Positions 47,984 to 55,451 of a DNA stretch of 55,451 nucleotides are shown piece by piece; the first letter of the stretch is position 1, and every line of letters begins with the position of its first letter. Source of the DNA: a virus. The DNA lies in IMG/VR virus record IMGVR_UViG_3300017730_000011, positions 1-55,451 of that record; one strand, 5' to 3'. The translations under genes and the position numbers were made by a program. The notes beneath the pieces are model-generated. The model did not search any database. It was not told the DNA's origin and was given only the letters and a program-made list of their open reading frames with translations.

Positions 47984-49013
47984 AACATTAGAATCTATTG
48001 CTACGAATGAACTCTACATGGGGTACATCTTTGGCATCATGATCTTGGGTGGATTCATCCGAGAACATAGTGCTCTAGAAGATGTTTATTCGTTAGCTAA
48101 GAAATACATCAAGGACAATCGTGTCCTTGTTATTATAACCTCACTGTTAGGTGGTATACTTCCTATTCCAGGACGTGTTGCTCTATCAGCACCACTCCTA
48201 GATGCTATTGCACCACCTGATAAACAGAGGCGTTCTGACTTTGGTGTGATTGATTATCTATCTGTTCACCATTACTATTGGTGGTCGCCATTAGAGAAGA
48301 CGGTTGTCTTGCCAATGGCAGTGATGGGTGTATCTTATGGAACATTCCTAGGATATACTATCGTTCCTTTGATTATCACCTTGACATACACATGGTGGTA
48401 TATCTTTACTAAGGTTCCAGCTTCGTCTGTTGTTCCTAACCTAGAATATGTACGAGACTTTAACTGGCGTCGTGCATTAACTGGTTGGGCACCACTGATT
48501 GCTACTGTTATCTTGCTACTCAATACAGGAAAAGCAGGAGCACCATTCTTCTTCCCTTGGTTCCTTGGTATGTCAATTTATTATTCGATTGTATATAAGG
48601 ATTGGAAGTGGGGTAGATGGTTGGATGGTAAGTTTGCTATTATTGCAACTATTGTCCTTGCTCTTGGTGGTGTGGTTGGACTGGTCAAAGGACCTGTCAT
48701 GGACTATCTCAATGCAGCAACTCCTGGAATGCTTATTCCTGCTTCTCTAGTAGCTATGGTTGCTGCTTACATCATGGGTTCATCTGGCAAGTATGCTGGC
48801 ATGACTTCTGTGCTAGTATCGATCTTCGGTCCTCAGTATCTCGTGTGGTTCCTCTGCACTGAGTATTCTGGTTACCTGATCTCACCTGCACACAAGTGTC
48901 TCATGATTGGACAGCAGTATTTCGGTACACCAATTCGGAAATACTACGTTGTCTTGTCTCGATTGTGTGCTATACTTATTGCATACGCAGCACTCGTCAC
49001 TTTCGTCCTATGA
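47973..49013 (+). CDS. DUF401-like multi-pass membrane transporter
   Basis: 346 residues with about nine hydrophobic segments. LLGGILPIPGRVALSAPLLDA is close to the DUF401 signature (P-G-x-x-x-x-S-A-P), and YLISPAHKCLMIGQQYFG to its SP-x-HLCL-x-x-x-x-YF signature near the C-terminus. DUF401 belongs to an ion-transporter superfamily; substrate unknown. Starts 11 bases inside the antitoxin gene. A complete integral transporter is unusual for a phage. Confidence 0.78.
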   Translation: MLVKTLESIATNELYMGYIFGIMILGGFIREHSALEDVYSLAKKYIKDNRVLVIITSLLGGILPIPGRVALSAPLLDAIAPPDKQRRSDFGVIDYLSVHHYYWWSPLEKTVVLPMAVMGVSYGTFLGYTIVPLIITLTYTWWYIFTKVPASSVVPNLEYVRDFNWRRALTGWAPLIATVILLLNTGKAGAPFFFPWFLGMSIYYSIVYKDWKWGRWLDGKFAIIATIVLALGGVVGLVKGPVMDYLNAATPGMLIPASLVAMVAAYIMGSSGKYAGMTSVLVSIFGPQYLVWFLCTEYSGYLISPAHKCLMIGQQYFGTPIRKYYVVLSRLCAILIAYAALVTFVL

Positions 49014-49252
49014 AACCAACTGTTATTCTTGAGCGATATCCCTACCGCTATGTCCAGTGCGGTACGCTAGAGATCAACGGTAAACCTGACTACCGTATCC
49101 AAAAATATCATGAGTGGAAAAAGCGGTACTTTGATATGTACTTGCTTGATAACTCCATTCAACTGGATTATGTTTTGGAAGATTTTGAGTACACCAAATG
49201 GTTAGATCCAGAAGGTGTACCTTGTTATGTCAGAGATCGTGTTACTACTTAA
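49010..49252 (+). CDS. Small hypothetical protein (80 aa)
   Basis: From the ATGA overlap at 49010. MKPTVILERYPYRYVQCGTLE, then KYHEWKKRYFDMYLLDN; rich in Tyr and Arg, with a strand-helix character. Coupled to the transporter gene; function unknown. Confidence 0.65.
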   Translation: MKPTVILERYPYRYVQCGTLEINGKPDYRIQKYHEWKKRYFDMYLLDNSIQLDYVLEDFEYTKWLDPEGVPCYVRDRVTT

Positions 49253-49261
49253 GAGGTTACT

Positions 49262-49630
49262 ATGAGCGTTACATCACAATTAGAAAAAGCAGAAGAAGCT
49301 ATTCGTCAGGCATTGATCAACGCTCTCGCAGAGGGTGAAGATGCATACCTTACAGAACTGTTTGAACAACTCAATTCGGTTCGTGGTTTGCAAAAGAAAG
49401 TGAGTAATACTATTCGCTTTACTGATGACAGTGATAGTTATTATGATCGTTTAAACGATCCTAACTATTCGTCATCCATGTTTGATCTTACATCACCATA
49501 CATTACTAATGTAAAACCAGGAAAAGATCTGGATCGTATTGATAATGTTCTTGATTTCCCGATTAAGATTGGAAATTATAGTGGTGATGTTGTTACTTTT
49601 GGTGATATTGATAGTCCCGAAACGACTTAA
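49262..49630 (+). CDS. Hypothetical protein (122 aa)
   Basis: Good ribosome binding site (AGAGG). N-terminal helix (LEKAEEAIRQALINALAEGED) and LFEQLNSVRGLQKKVSNTIRF, then an acidic, Asp-rich C-terminal half (DSYYDRLNDPNYSSS; GDVVTFGDIDSPE). Unknown function. Confidence 0.68.
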   Translation: MSVTSQLEKAEEAIRQALINALAEGEDAYLTELFEQLNSVRGLQKKVSNTIRFTDDSDSYYDRLNDPNYSSSMFDLTSPYITNVKPGKDLDRIDNVLDFPIKIGNYSGDVVTFGDIDSPETT

Positions 49631-49675
49631 AACTTATTCTGGTGGATCCAAAGACCCCTTCCGTGTGGATGATTT

Positions 49676-49702
49676 CCTGTTTTGCATCTAAACTAAAACA
49701 GG
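49676..49702 (+). other. Hairpin in the 91-base gap before the oxygenase
   Basis: CCTGTTTT pairs perfectly with AAAACAGG around an 11-base loop. No T-tract follows, so it is not a standard terminator. It may shape the upstream RNA of the 2OG oxygenase gene. Confidence 0.4.
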
Positions 49703-49721
49703 TGGCGTGCATGGTAGACCT

Positions 49722-50297
49722 ATGAGCAAAGTTCTTAATTATTATTACTTACCTACAGCAGTCGATAGTTCTGTTAGTGAAGTTATTGTTAATCAATTAT
49801 CTAAACTAAAACTAGAGGAAGCTAGAGTTACTGAATCTGGTAAAGATTCAGGAGAAAGTAATAAGACTATTAGGAACTGCCTGACCCAAGGCATCCCTTC
49901 AGATCATTGGGTATCAGGAATGCTCTCGCATTTTGTCAATTGTGCCAATACAAATTTGTTTCATTTCGATCTTCATAACTGGGCGGATTTTATTCACCTA
50001 TGTGTGTATGATACAAAAGAATCACATTATCATTGGCACACTGACATTTCTCCAGCACTCTATGAGCAACCAATTAATCATATAAGAAAATTAAGTATCA
50101 GCATGTGTCTCTCTCCTAAAGAAGAGTATGAAGGTGGAGAGTTTGAACTGTATGTTGGTAGAAAAATGTTTAGTTTTAAAATGGATTGTGGCGATGCTAT
50201 TATATTTCCCTCAGATTGTATGCATAGAGTTAGACGGATTAACTCTGGCAGTAGAAAATCATTAGTTGGGTGGTACGGCGGTCCTCCATTTAGATAA
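49722..50297 (+). CDS. 2OG-Fe(II) oxygenase (prolyl hydroxylase-like)
   Basis: 191 residues from ATG 49722. HYHWHTDISPA holds the iron HxD, CMHRVRRINSGSRKSLVGWYGGPP holds the distal His and the 2-oxoglutarate Arg/Lys region. This arrangement is that of PiuC/prolyl-4-hydroxylase-like enzymes common upstream of tail-fibre genes in cyanophages. Substrate unknown; modification of fibre proteins is one idea. Confidence 0.87.
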   Translation: MSKVLNYYYLPTAVDSSVSEVIVNQLSKLKLEEARVTESGKDSGESNKTIRNCLTQGIPSDHWVSGMLSHFVNCANTNLFHFDLHNWADFIHLCVYDTKESHYHWHTDISPALYEQPINHIRKLSISMCLSPKEEYEGGEFELYVGRKMFSFKMDCGDAIIFPSDCMHRVRRINSGSRKSLVGWYGGPPFR

Positions 50298-50300
50298 ATA
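50293..50300 (+). promoter_or_regulatory. T4-type late promoter (GATAAATA)
   Basis: GATAAATA overlaps the preceding stop codon and lies 38 bases before the fibre gene ATG, which has GACTGGAAG upstream. Same octamer as at 1189. Confidence 0.65.
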
Positions 50301-50337
50301 CTTCTAGCTTAGTGTAACTGTCTTCAGGACTGGAAGT

Positions 50338-52494
50338 ATGTCAAAAATTCTTGCAAATGAAATCGCCAATTATGGTGATAATGCGCCTATAGATCTTAAG
50401 GAAGGTCTTAATATTCCTGCTGGTAAACCCATTCAAGCAGCAGGTAGTGCAGGAAGTTCGGGACAAATCCTCAGCACAACTGGATCTTCTATCGCTTGGG
50501 TAACACCTTTTGATGGAAGTTATAATAGTCTAACTAACAGACCTAGTATTCCTGCAGCACAGGTAAACTCAGATTGGAATGCTAGTGGTGGTGTTGCAGT
50601 TATTCTTAACAAACCCTCTGTTCCTCCACTGCCTAGTGTAACCACAGCAGCTGCTTCTGGTGGTGGTAGTCTTTCATATAATGGTGCGAATGGTGAGTTT
50701 ACATTTACTCCAGCATCTATTTCTCCTAACTGGGACACAGCATATGGGTGGGGTAATCATGCTAATGCTGGATATATAACAGCAGAAGCAGACACTCTTG
50801 ATACTGTAATTGGTAGAGGTGCTACTACTTCTACTAAAATTATTGCTAATGGTGGTGTAAGAGGTGGAACTCTTTCTTCTGGATCTTCTAATGATGTTCA
50901 ACTCTTCCACACTAATGCTACACACAAATCTACATTACAACATCTCAATACGTTCAGTGATTTTGATATTAAGAGCGTTACTGATGTCAACATTATTGGT
51001 GGAATAACTGAAGGTGGTGGTGTAAATCTTTCTCACACTACAAATGCAGGAGACAATGCAGTTGTAAGACTTCAAACTACCGCTGGTGGTGTAACCATTA
51101 ATGGTTCTATTGAAATGGGTAGTGGTAATTTAACTACTACTGGCAAAATATTATATGCTAACAACTATGATACCCTAGGAGATCTTCCTGGTGCATCTAC
51201 TTATCATGGTATGTTTGCACATGTACATGGTACAGGTAAAGGATACTTTGCACATGCTGGTGCTTGGACTGAATTGCTAGATGTCAATTCTTCCATGGCA
51301 GATCTTGGTGATGTAGACCTTACTGTTGCACCTACTGATGGTCAAGTTCTTAAGTGGGAACAATCTTCTGGTTCATGGAAAGCAGCTAATGATCTCACTG
51401 GTGGTGGTGGAGGTGGTCTTGCACTAACAGATCTTTCTGCTTCAACTGCAACTGCATCTGGTGGTGGATCTCTTTCTTATAACTCTGGTAGTGGTGCATT
51501 TACTTTCACACCACCTGATCTCTCTAGCTATCTAACAACAGAAACTGACCCTGTATTCCTTGCTTCTGATGCAGCAGCAGTAACTTCTGCACAAATTACT
51601 AATTGGAACTCTGCATATGCATGGGGTAATCATGGATCGCAAGGTTACCTAGTTGGATATGGTGCAGTTTCTAATCACACTGATGTCAACATCACTGGTG
51701 CATCTAATAGTCAACTACTACAATACAATGGTACTAACTGGGTAAACTGGACACCTAACTACATCAGTTCTGAAACTGATACACTTGATACTGTAACAGG
51801 TAGAGGTGCTCAAACTAATAATGCGATCACGATAGGTGATGTTTCCAACGGTGGAGATTTAAATATTTCTGCTGGGAATGACAATTACCTCAAAATTTTT
51901 GCTTCAGGTAATGAAGCATATATTAGAAATATTGACAACAACGGTGGCACTGGTGGTGGTGGTCTAAACATTGCTGCTCGCACTACACTTGGATTGTATT
52001 CTGGTGGTACGGGTGGTTCGCATATTACTTTCGTAGGTAGTTCAACTGGAACTGCGGGATTATATTATCAATCCTTGAAAAAATTAGAGACTAGTTCCAC
52101 TGGCGTAACAGTCACTGGTGCTCTCACTTCAGGTTCTTTTGTCAAGAGTGGTGGTACATCATCTGAGTATTTGATGGCAGATGGATCTGTCACTACTGGT
52201 GGTGGAGGAAGTGGAGCTAGTGTTACTATCTCTGACACACCACCTGCTGCAACCGCTGGTGATTTATGGTGGGAGAGTGATACTGGTCGCCTCAAGATTT
52301 ATTATCAGGATACTGATACGACGCAATGGGTTGACACTAATCCACCACTAACTCAAGATAGAATTGCATCTTCATCTGCTCCATCTTCTGCTACAGATAC
52401 TGGAACTCCTGGTGACATTAGATATGATTCTGGTTATGTTTACATCTGCATCTCTAATAATACTTGGAAGAGAGCAGCACTTACAACATGGTAA
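50338..52494 (+). CDS. Tail-fibre-like protein
   Basis: 718 residues, Gly/Ser/Thr/Ala-rich, beta-structured. Opens MSKILANEIANYGDNAPID, a common fibre start in cyanophages. Repeating modules are SGGGSLSYN...FTFTP, W-x-x-AYxWGNH and EADTLDTVxGRGA, seen at least twice each. The C-terminal ~110 residues include ISDTPPAATAGDLWWESDTG, a fibre-tip motif frequent in these phages. Likely part of the adsorption apparatus. Own late promoter. Confidence 0.87.
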   Translation: MSKILANEIANYGDNAPIDLKEGLNIPAGKPIQAAGSAGSSGQILSTTGSSIAWVTPFDGSYNSLTNRPSIPAAQVNSDWNASGGVAVILNKPSVPPLPSVTTAAASGGGSLSYNGANGEFTFTPASISPNWDTAYGWGNHANAGYITAEADTLDTVIGRGATTSTKIIANGGVRGGTLSSGSSNDVQLFHTNATHKSTLQHLNTFSDFDIKSVTDVNIIGGITEGGGVNLSHTTNAGDNAVVRLQTTAGGVTINGSIEMGSGNLTTTGKILYANNYDTLGDLPGASTYHGMFAHVHGTGKGYFAHAGAWTELLDVNSSMADLGDVDLTVAPTDGQVLKWEQSSGSWKAANDLTGGGGGGLALTDLSASTATASGGGSLSYNSGSGAFTFTPPDLSSYLTTETDPVFLASDAAAVTSAQITNWNSAYAWGNHGSQGYLVGYGAVSNHTDVNITGASNSQLLQYNGTNWVNWTPNYISSETDTLDTVTGRGAQTNNAITIGDVSNGGDLNISAGNDNYLKIFASGNEAYIRNIDNNGGTGGGGLNIAARTTLGLYSGGTGGSHITFVGSSTGTAGLYYQSLKKLETSSTGVTVTGALTSGSFVKSGGTSSEYLMADGSVTTGGGGSGASVTISDTPPAATAGDLWWESDTGRLKIYYQDTDTTQWVDTNPPLTQDRIASSSAPSSATDTGTPGDIRYDSGYVYICISNNTWKRAALTTW
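50777..50828 (+). repeat. Dispersed fibre repeat, copy 1
   Basis: 52 bases that match 52765-52816 with a single mismatch (T to C at 50810), encoding AEADTLDTV-x-GRGA. A diverged third copy is at about 51770-51810. Confidence 0.85.
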
Positions 52495-52495
52495 T

Positions 52496-52503
52496 TCTAA
52501 ATA
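52496..52503 (+). promoter_or_regulatory. Possible late promoter (TCTAAATA)
   Basis: TCTAAATA two bases after the first fibre stop, 24 bases before ATG 52527; GGAAGGAGC gives a strong ribosome binding site. Confidence 0.55.
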
Positions 52504-52526
52504 ATACGGAAGGAGCATCATAAGAA

Positions 52527-53579
52527 ATGGCAATCAATTTTCCCTCAACAGCAGGGCAGGCAACTGACGGTTCATACACCTATAACGTAGCGGGTATTAT
52601 TTACGTATGGAATGGATCGTCGTGGGAAGCAGCAGGAGCTGGTGCTAGTGCAACTGACAGAACTTTGTTTAGTGTTACCAATGCATCTGCAGGTAGCACA
52701 TCTCTTTCATATAACAATAGTAATGGTGTATTTACTTACACTCCTCCTAATCTTTCTGGTTACCTAACAGCAGAAGCAGACACTCTTGATACTGTAACTG
52801 GTAGAGGTGCTACTACAACAAATACAGTTCAGGTTGGACGACTTGATATTGGTGGTACATCTCAAACCATCCTTCCTAGTGGAACAAATGACATAACATT
52901 CCAGAATACATTTACTGGAGGTGCAATCCTTTTACGTGCTGCTGGTGATGTAGAGATCCAAAGTTATCAAGGATCTTCTTTGTTGAAAACAAACACTAGT
53001 GCTGGAACCACAGGTGGAATTAAATTATATTATGCTACTGGTCTCACTACAGAAGTTGAAAGACTTGCAACTACTTCTACTGGTGTAACTATTAATGGTG
53101 TTCTTACTGCTGGTAGTCTAACCTATCCATCAACTAATGGTACTAGTGGACAAGTCTTGACGAGTGATGGAGCTGGTGGTGTAACATGGACTGCTGGTGG
53201 ATTGCAATCAAGAACTACAGCATCTGTAACACAATCGATTGCTAATGCAGGTTCTTCTGATGTTTCTATTACAACACCTTCGGGTTATGCATTACTTTCT
53301 ATCGCAACATCACATGCTGCATGGGTAACTCTTTATAGTGATACTACTAGCAGAACAAATGATTCTACTAGAGCTATTACTAATGATCCTTTACCAGGAT
53401 CAGGAGTTCTTGCAGAGGTAATCACAACTGGTAATACTACTCAATTGATTACACCAGGAGTTGTTTGTTTTAACTCTGGTGGTGCTGGTCAGAATACTAC
53501 TTACGCAAAGATTGTAAACCGAAGTGGTTCTACTAATAACATACAGGTAACCCTTACGTACATCACAATCGAGGCTTGA
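52527..53579 (+). CDS. Second tail-fibre-like protein
   Basis: 350 residues, same composition as the previous gene. Starts MAINFPSTAGQATDGSYTY, then VAGIIYVWNGSSWEAAG, a frequent fibre/adhesin start. It shares the SLSYNNSNGVFTYTPP and EADTLDTVTGRGA modules with its neighbour, including a nearly identical stretch of DNA. The C-terminal ~120 residues (TASVTQSIANAGSSDVSI) form a beta domain probably making the tip. Ends one base before the subtilase. Confidence 0.85.
   Translation: MAINFPSTAGQATDGSYTYNVAGIIYVWNGSSWEAAGAGASATDRTLFSVTNASAGSTSLSYNNSNGVFTYTPPNLSGYLTAEADTLDTVTGRGATTTNTVQVGRLDIGGTSQTILPSGTNDITFQNTFTGGAILLRAAGDVEIQSYQGSSLLKTNTSAGTTGGIKLYYATGLTTEVERLATTSTGVTINGVLTAGSLTYPSTNGTSGQVLTSDGAGGVTWTAGGLQSRTTASVTQSIANAGSSDVSITTPSGYALLSIATSHAAWVTLYSDTTSRTNDSTRAITNDPLPGSGVLAEVITTGNTTQLITPGVVCFNSGGAGQNTTYAKIVNRSGSTNNIQVTLTYITIEA
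52765..52816 (+). repeat. Dispersed fibre repeat, copy 2
   Basis: Partner of 50777-50828: 51 of 52 bases identical, in the same reading frame in both genes. Confidence 0.85.
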
Positions 53580-53580
53580 T

Positions 53581-55451
53581 ATGTCGGAAAAAATCTACAT
53601 CGTCACTCTTCATAAGAGAGAAGACTTAGAAGCTTTCTATTCAGAGATGGTAGAGAATGGTTTTCGTCTAAACATGAAGCGTCCAATGAGTAGATGCACT
53701 CATTATTGGATGACTTCCGAACAAGCAGAAGAATTAAAACAAGATCCTAGAGTGTGGGATGTAGAATTAAATCCTGAGGATGCTGGATACGAGATGGTTC
53801 GCCATTCATATCCCACTAGTTTAAATCATTCTACTATTCAATTAACAGGTCAATATTGGAAAGATGATACTATTGCACCTGTTACAATTGATCCATCTGT
53901 AGATACCAACTGGGGACTATATCATCATGCTGGTGTATACAGTATTGGATTTCCTAATAGAGATAAGAATAATTTTGGAGCAGGTGCGACAGAAAAAATT
54001 GGAGATGATGTTATCTGGCACAATGATGGTTCTGAAGTTGATGTAGTTATCTGTGATGATCCCGTGTCTAGTGATTGTGGTGAGTGGTTGAATAGAGTTA
54101 ATAGACAACCACTACAAGGAGCAGGAACTACAAATAGATTTGTAGAATATCAATGGTTTAATAATCTTAATGCTGCAGTAGGATCTATTGATGATGACGG
54201 ACAGACATTACCTACTGGATCTGTAACTTATTACACTAATGGAACAAATACTGTTGAACACGGTACACACGTTGCTGGAACAGTAGCTGGTGGTAACTAT
54301 GGGTGGGCGTCAGCAGCAAACATATATGGTCTACAAGTTCTTGGAACAATGCCTTCGGGTCAATCTATACCAGGACTGTTAATTTTTGATTACCTCAGAG
54401 CATTTCATACTGGTAAAGCAATTGATGATAACCTAGGAATTAGAAGACCTACTATCACTAATCATAGTTGGGGATATGGAATCTCTGCTAATAGTGAAAC
54501 ATTCCCAAACGGTTTTAGTATTGCTGACATCATTGAAATCCAATACCAAGGTGTGATTTATAACTCATCTAATCCAGGACCATCTGGTTGGAACATATAC
54601 GGTATTGAAGTTGATTTTGGTATTGGACAATATAAAACAAAATTTCCTGTACACTACACCTCAATCAATGCAGACGTTGAGGATGCTATTAAAGATGGAG
54701 TTGTCATTATTTCAGCTGCAGGTAATGATAATTTTAATGTTGTTCGTGATGGTGAAGCAGATTGGAATAACTATGTCAGAATTAGTGGAGTGAATGGTGG
54801 TAGTCAATTATATTACAATAGAGGTTCATCTCCATCATCATCTCCCAACGCTATTTCTGTTGGTGCAGTAAGTAAGTATGCAAATCAGAGGAGAGCTAGT
54901 TTTTCTAACTATGGAACTGGTGTAGATATCTTCGCTGCTGGACAAAATATTCTTTCTTCCTGGCCAAACCCTGCTACAATTACTGGTGACTATGCAGGTA
55001 TTGGATTAGTTGATGTAAAATATAGTCAAGGAACTGGCGACTGGATGTATCCTATTAGTGGTACTAGCATGGCGAGTCCACAAGTTGCTGGTATCATCGC
55101 ATGTGCTGCTACTGGAAAGAATAGATTTACTCAAGAAGATGCTTTTGGTGTTATTGAAAGAGGTCATCAAGAAAACTTAATGACTTTTGACACAGGTATT
55201 GGGGGTGGATCTATTGCTCTTACATATGATGTGACTGTTACAGCACCAAGTTCTGCTTACTATACTCTTAACGGTCAAACTAGAGACGGAACTATTAGTG
55301 GTAACGATATTACTGTTAGGATTTTCGTAGGTGATACAATTAACTTTAATTTGAGTGGAGTTGGTAGTATTCACCCATTCAAAGTGAGACAGTCTCCTGG
55401 CGGAGCGGATGTAAACAATCCTACTATTCCTAACAATGGAGCTACGGGAAC
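53581..55451 (+). CDS. Subtilisin-like serine protease, C-terminus cut by the window end
   Basis: At least 623 residues, open to the last base, so the end is missing. The catalytic triad of family S8 is readable: Asp in VVICDD (159/160), His227 in EHGTHVAG, Ser496 in ISGTSMASP, plus oxyanion Asn382 in AAGND. The N-terminal ~100 residues look like a prodomain (MSEKIYIVTLHKRE). After the protease, residues ~545 onward (VTVTAPSSAYYTLNG; IHPFKVRQSPGGADV) resemble cupredoxin-like C-terminal domains of phage adhesins. Position after two fibre genes suggests a virion-bound protease. No signal peptide is visible. Confidence 0.87.
   Translation, partial: MSEKIYIVTLHKREDLEAFYSEMVENGFRLNMKRPMSRCTHYWMTSEQAEELKQDPRVWDVELNPEDAGYEMVRHSYPTSLNHSTIQLTGQYWKDDTIAPVTIDPSVDTNWGLYHHAGVYSIGFPNRDKNNFGAGATEKIGDDVIWHNDGSEVDVVICDDPVSSDCGEWLNRVNRQPLQGAGTTNRFVEYQWFNNLNAAVGSIDDDGQTLPTGSVTYYTNGTNTVEHGTHVAGTVAGGNYGWASAANIYGLQVLGTMPSGQSIPGLLIFDYLRAFHTGKAIDDNLGIRRPTITNHSWGYGISANSETFPNGFSIADIIEIQYQGVIYNSSNPGPSGWNIYGIEVDFGIGQYKTKFPVHYTSINADVEDAIKDGVVIISAAGNDNFNVVRDGEADWNNYVRISGVNGGSQLYYNRGSSPSSSPNAISVGAVSKYANQRRASFSNYGTGVDIFAAGQNILSSWPNPATITGDYAGIGLVDVKYSQGTGDWMYPISGTSMASPQVAGIIACAATGKNRFTQEDAFGVIERGHQENLMTFDTGIGGGSIALTYDVTVTAPSSAYYTLNGQTRDGTISGNDITVRIFVGDTINFNLSGVGSIHPFKVRQSPGGADVNNPTIPNNGATG

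Noticed and set aside
1-55451. CRISPR array, integrase, transposase, psbA/psbD or other photosystem genes
   Set aside because: I looked for spaced direct repeats, recombinase motifs and D1/D2 sequences on both strands and saw none in this window.

Overview
This window is a contiguous piece of a T4-like marine cyanophage genome (a contractile-tailed phage of Synechococcus or Prochlorococcus). The assignment rests on the T4 order of virion genes (gp18-gp19-gp20-gp21-gp22-gp23), a nearly complete T4 replication and recombination set, and cyanophage-specific metabolic genes: the bilin reductases pebS and pcyA, transaldolase talC, mazG, hsp20 and a CobS/CobT-like pair. Every gene I can support lies on the + strand. 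Genes are packed tightly, usually with 1-20 base overlaps (ATGA, TAATG, TTGA, GTGA), and no gene-free stretch exceeds about 130 bases. Both ends cut through genes: the tail sheath gene on the left and a subtilase on the right.

Layout. 1-6469: tail sheath, tail tube, portal, prohead core, protease, scaffold and major capsid, ending in a strong terminator. 6549-7947: small proteins and a gp3-position tail protein. 7944-14827: recombination and late transcription (UvsY, UvsW, gp55, gp47, gp46) with small unknown genes between. 14870-18227: a zincin/VWA protein and a MoxR/CobS-like AAA+ ATPase. 18208-24982: clamp (gp45), clamp loader (gp44, gp62), RegA, a Dam-type methylase, Hsp20 and three Sm-like small proteins. 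24979-32236: DNA polymerase gp43, UvsX, an MvaI/BcnI-type endonuclease beside a DNA methyltransferase, helicase gp41 and MazG. 32258-38989: a late-promoter-driven block with a protein of unknown function, a KxDG-motif (ligase-like) protein, an HxGH nucleotidyltransferase, proteins with T4-like capsid-targeting N-termini and an Ig-like virion protein. 38976-43439: primase gp61 and ribonucleotide reductase NrdA/NrdB. 43442-49630: pebS, pcyA, GIY-YIG endonuclease, SleB-type hydrolase, 2OG oxygenase, three tRNAs (Arg-TCT, Leu-TAG, Val-TAC), talC, glutaredoxin, a Phd-like antitoxin and a DUF401-like transporter. 49722-55451: a second 2OG oxygenase, two tail-fibre-like proteins sharing repeats, and a virion-type subtilase.

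How it works together. Sigma70-like promoters, two of them embedded in terminators, precede the polymerase module, the endonuclease/methylase pair and the tRNA cluster. T4-type late promoters (TATAAATA and TAAATA variants), read by host RNA polymerase with the phage sigma gp55 encoded here, precede structural genes. NrdA/B, glutaredoxin, TalC and MazG would supply and tune nucleotides. PebS and PcyA would make phycobilins from biliverdin.

Most promising unexplained elements: the endonuclease/methylase pair, the late ligase-like plus nucleotidyltransferase cluster, the adjacent pebS-pcyA pair, the family of Sm-like paralogs, the orphan antitoxin next to a transporter, and the subtilase in the tail-fibre region. 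All functional calls come from reading motifs by eye and recalling families; no database search was run.
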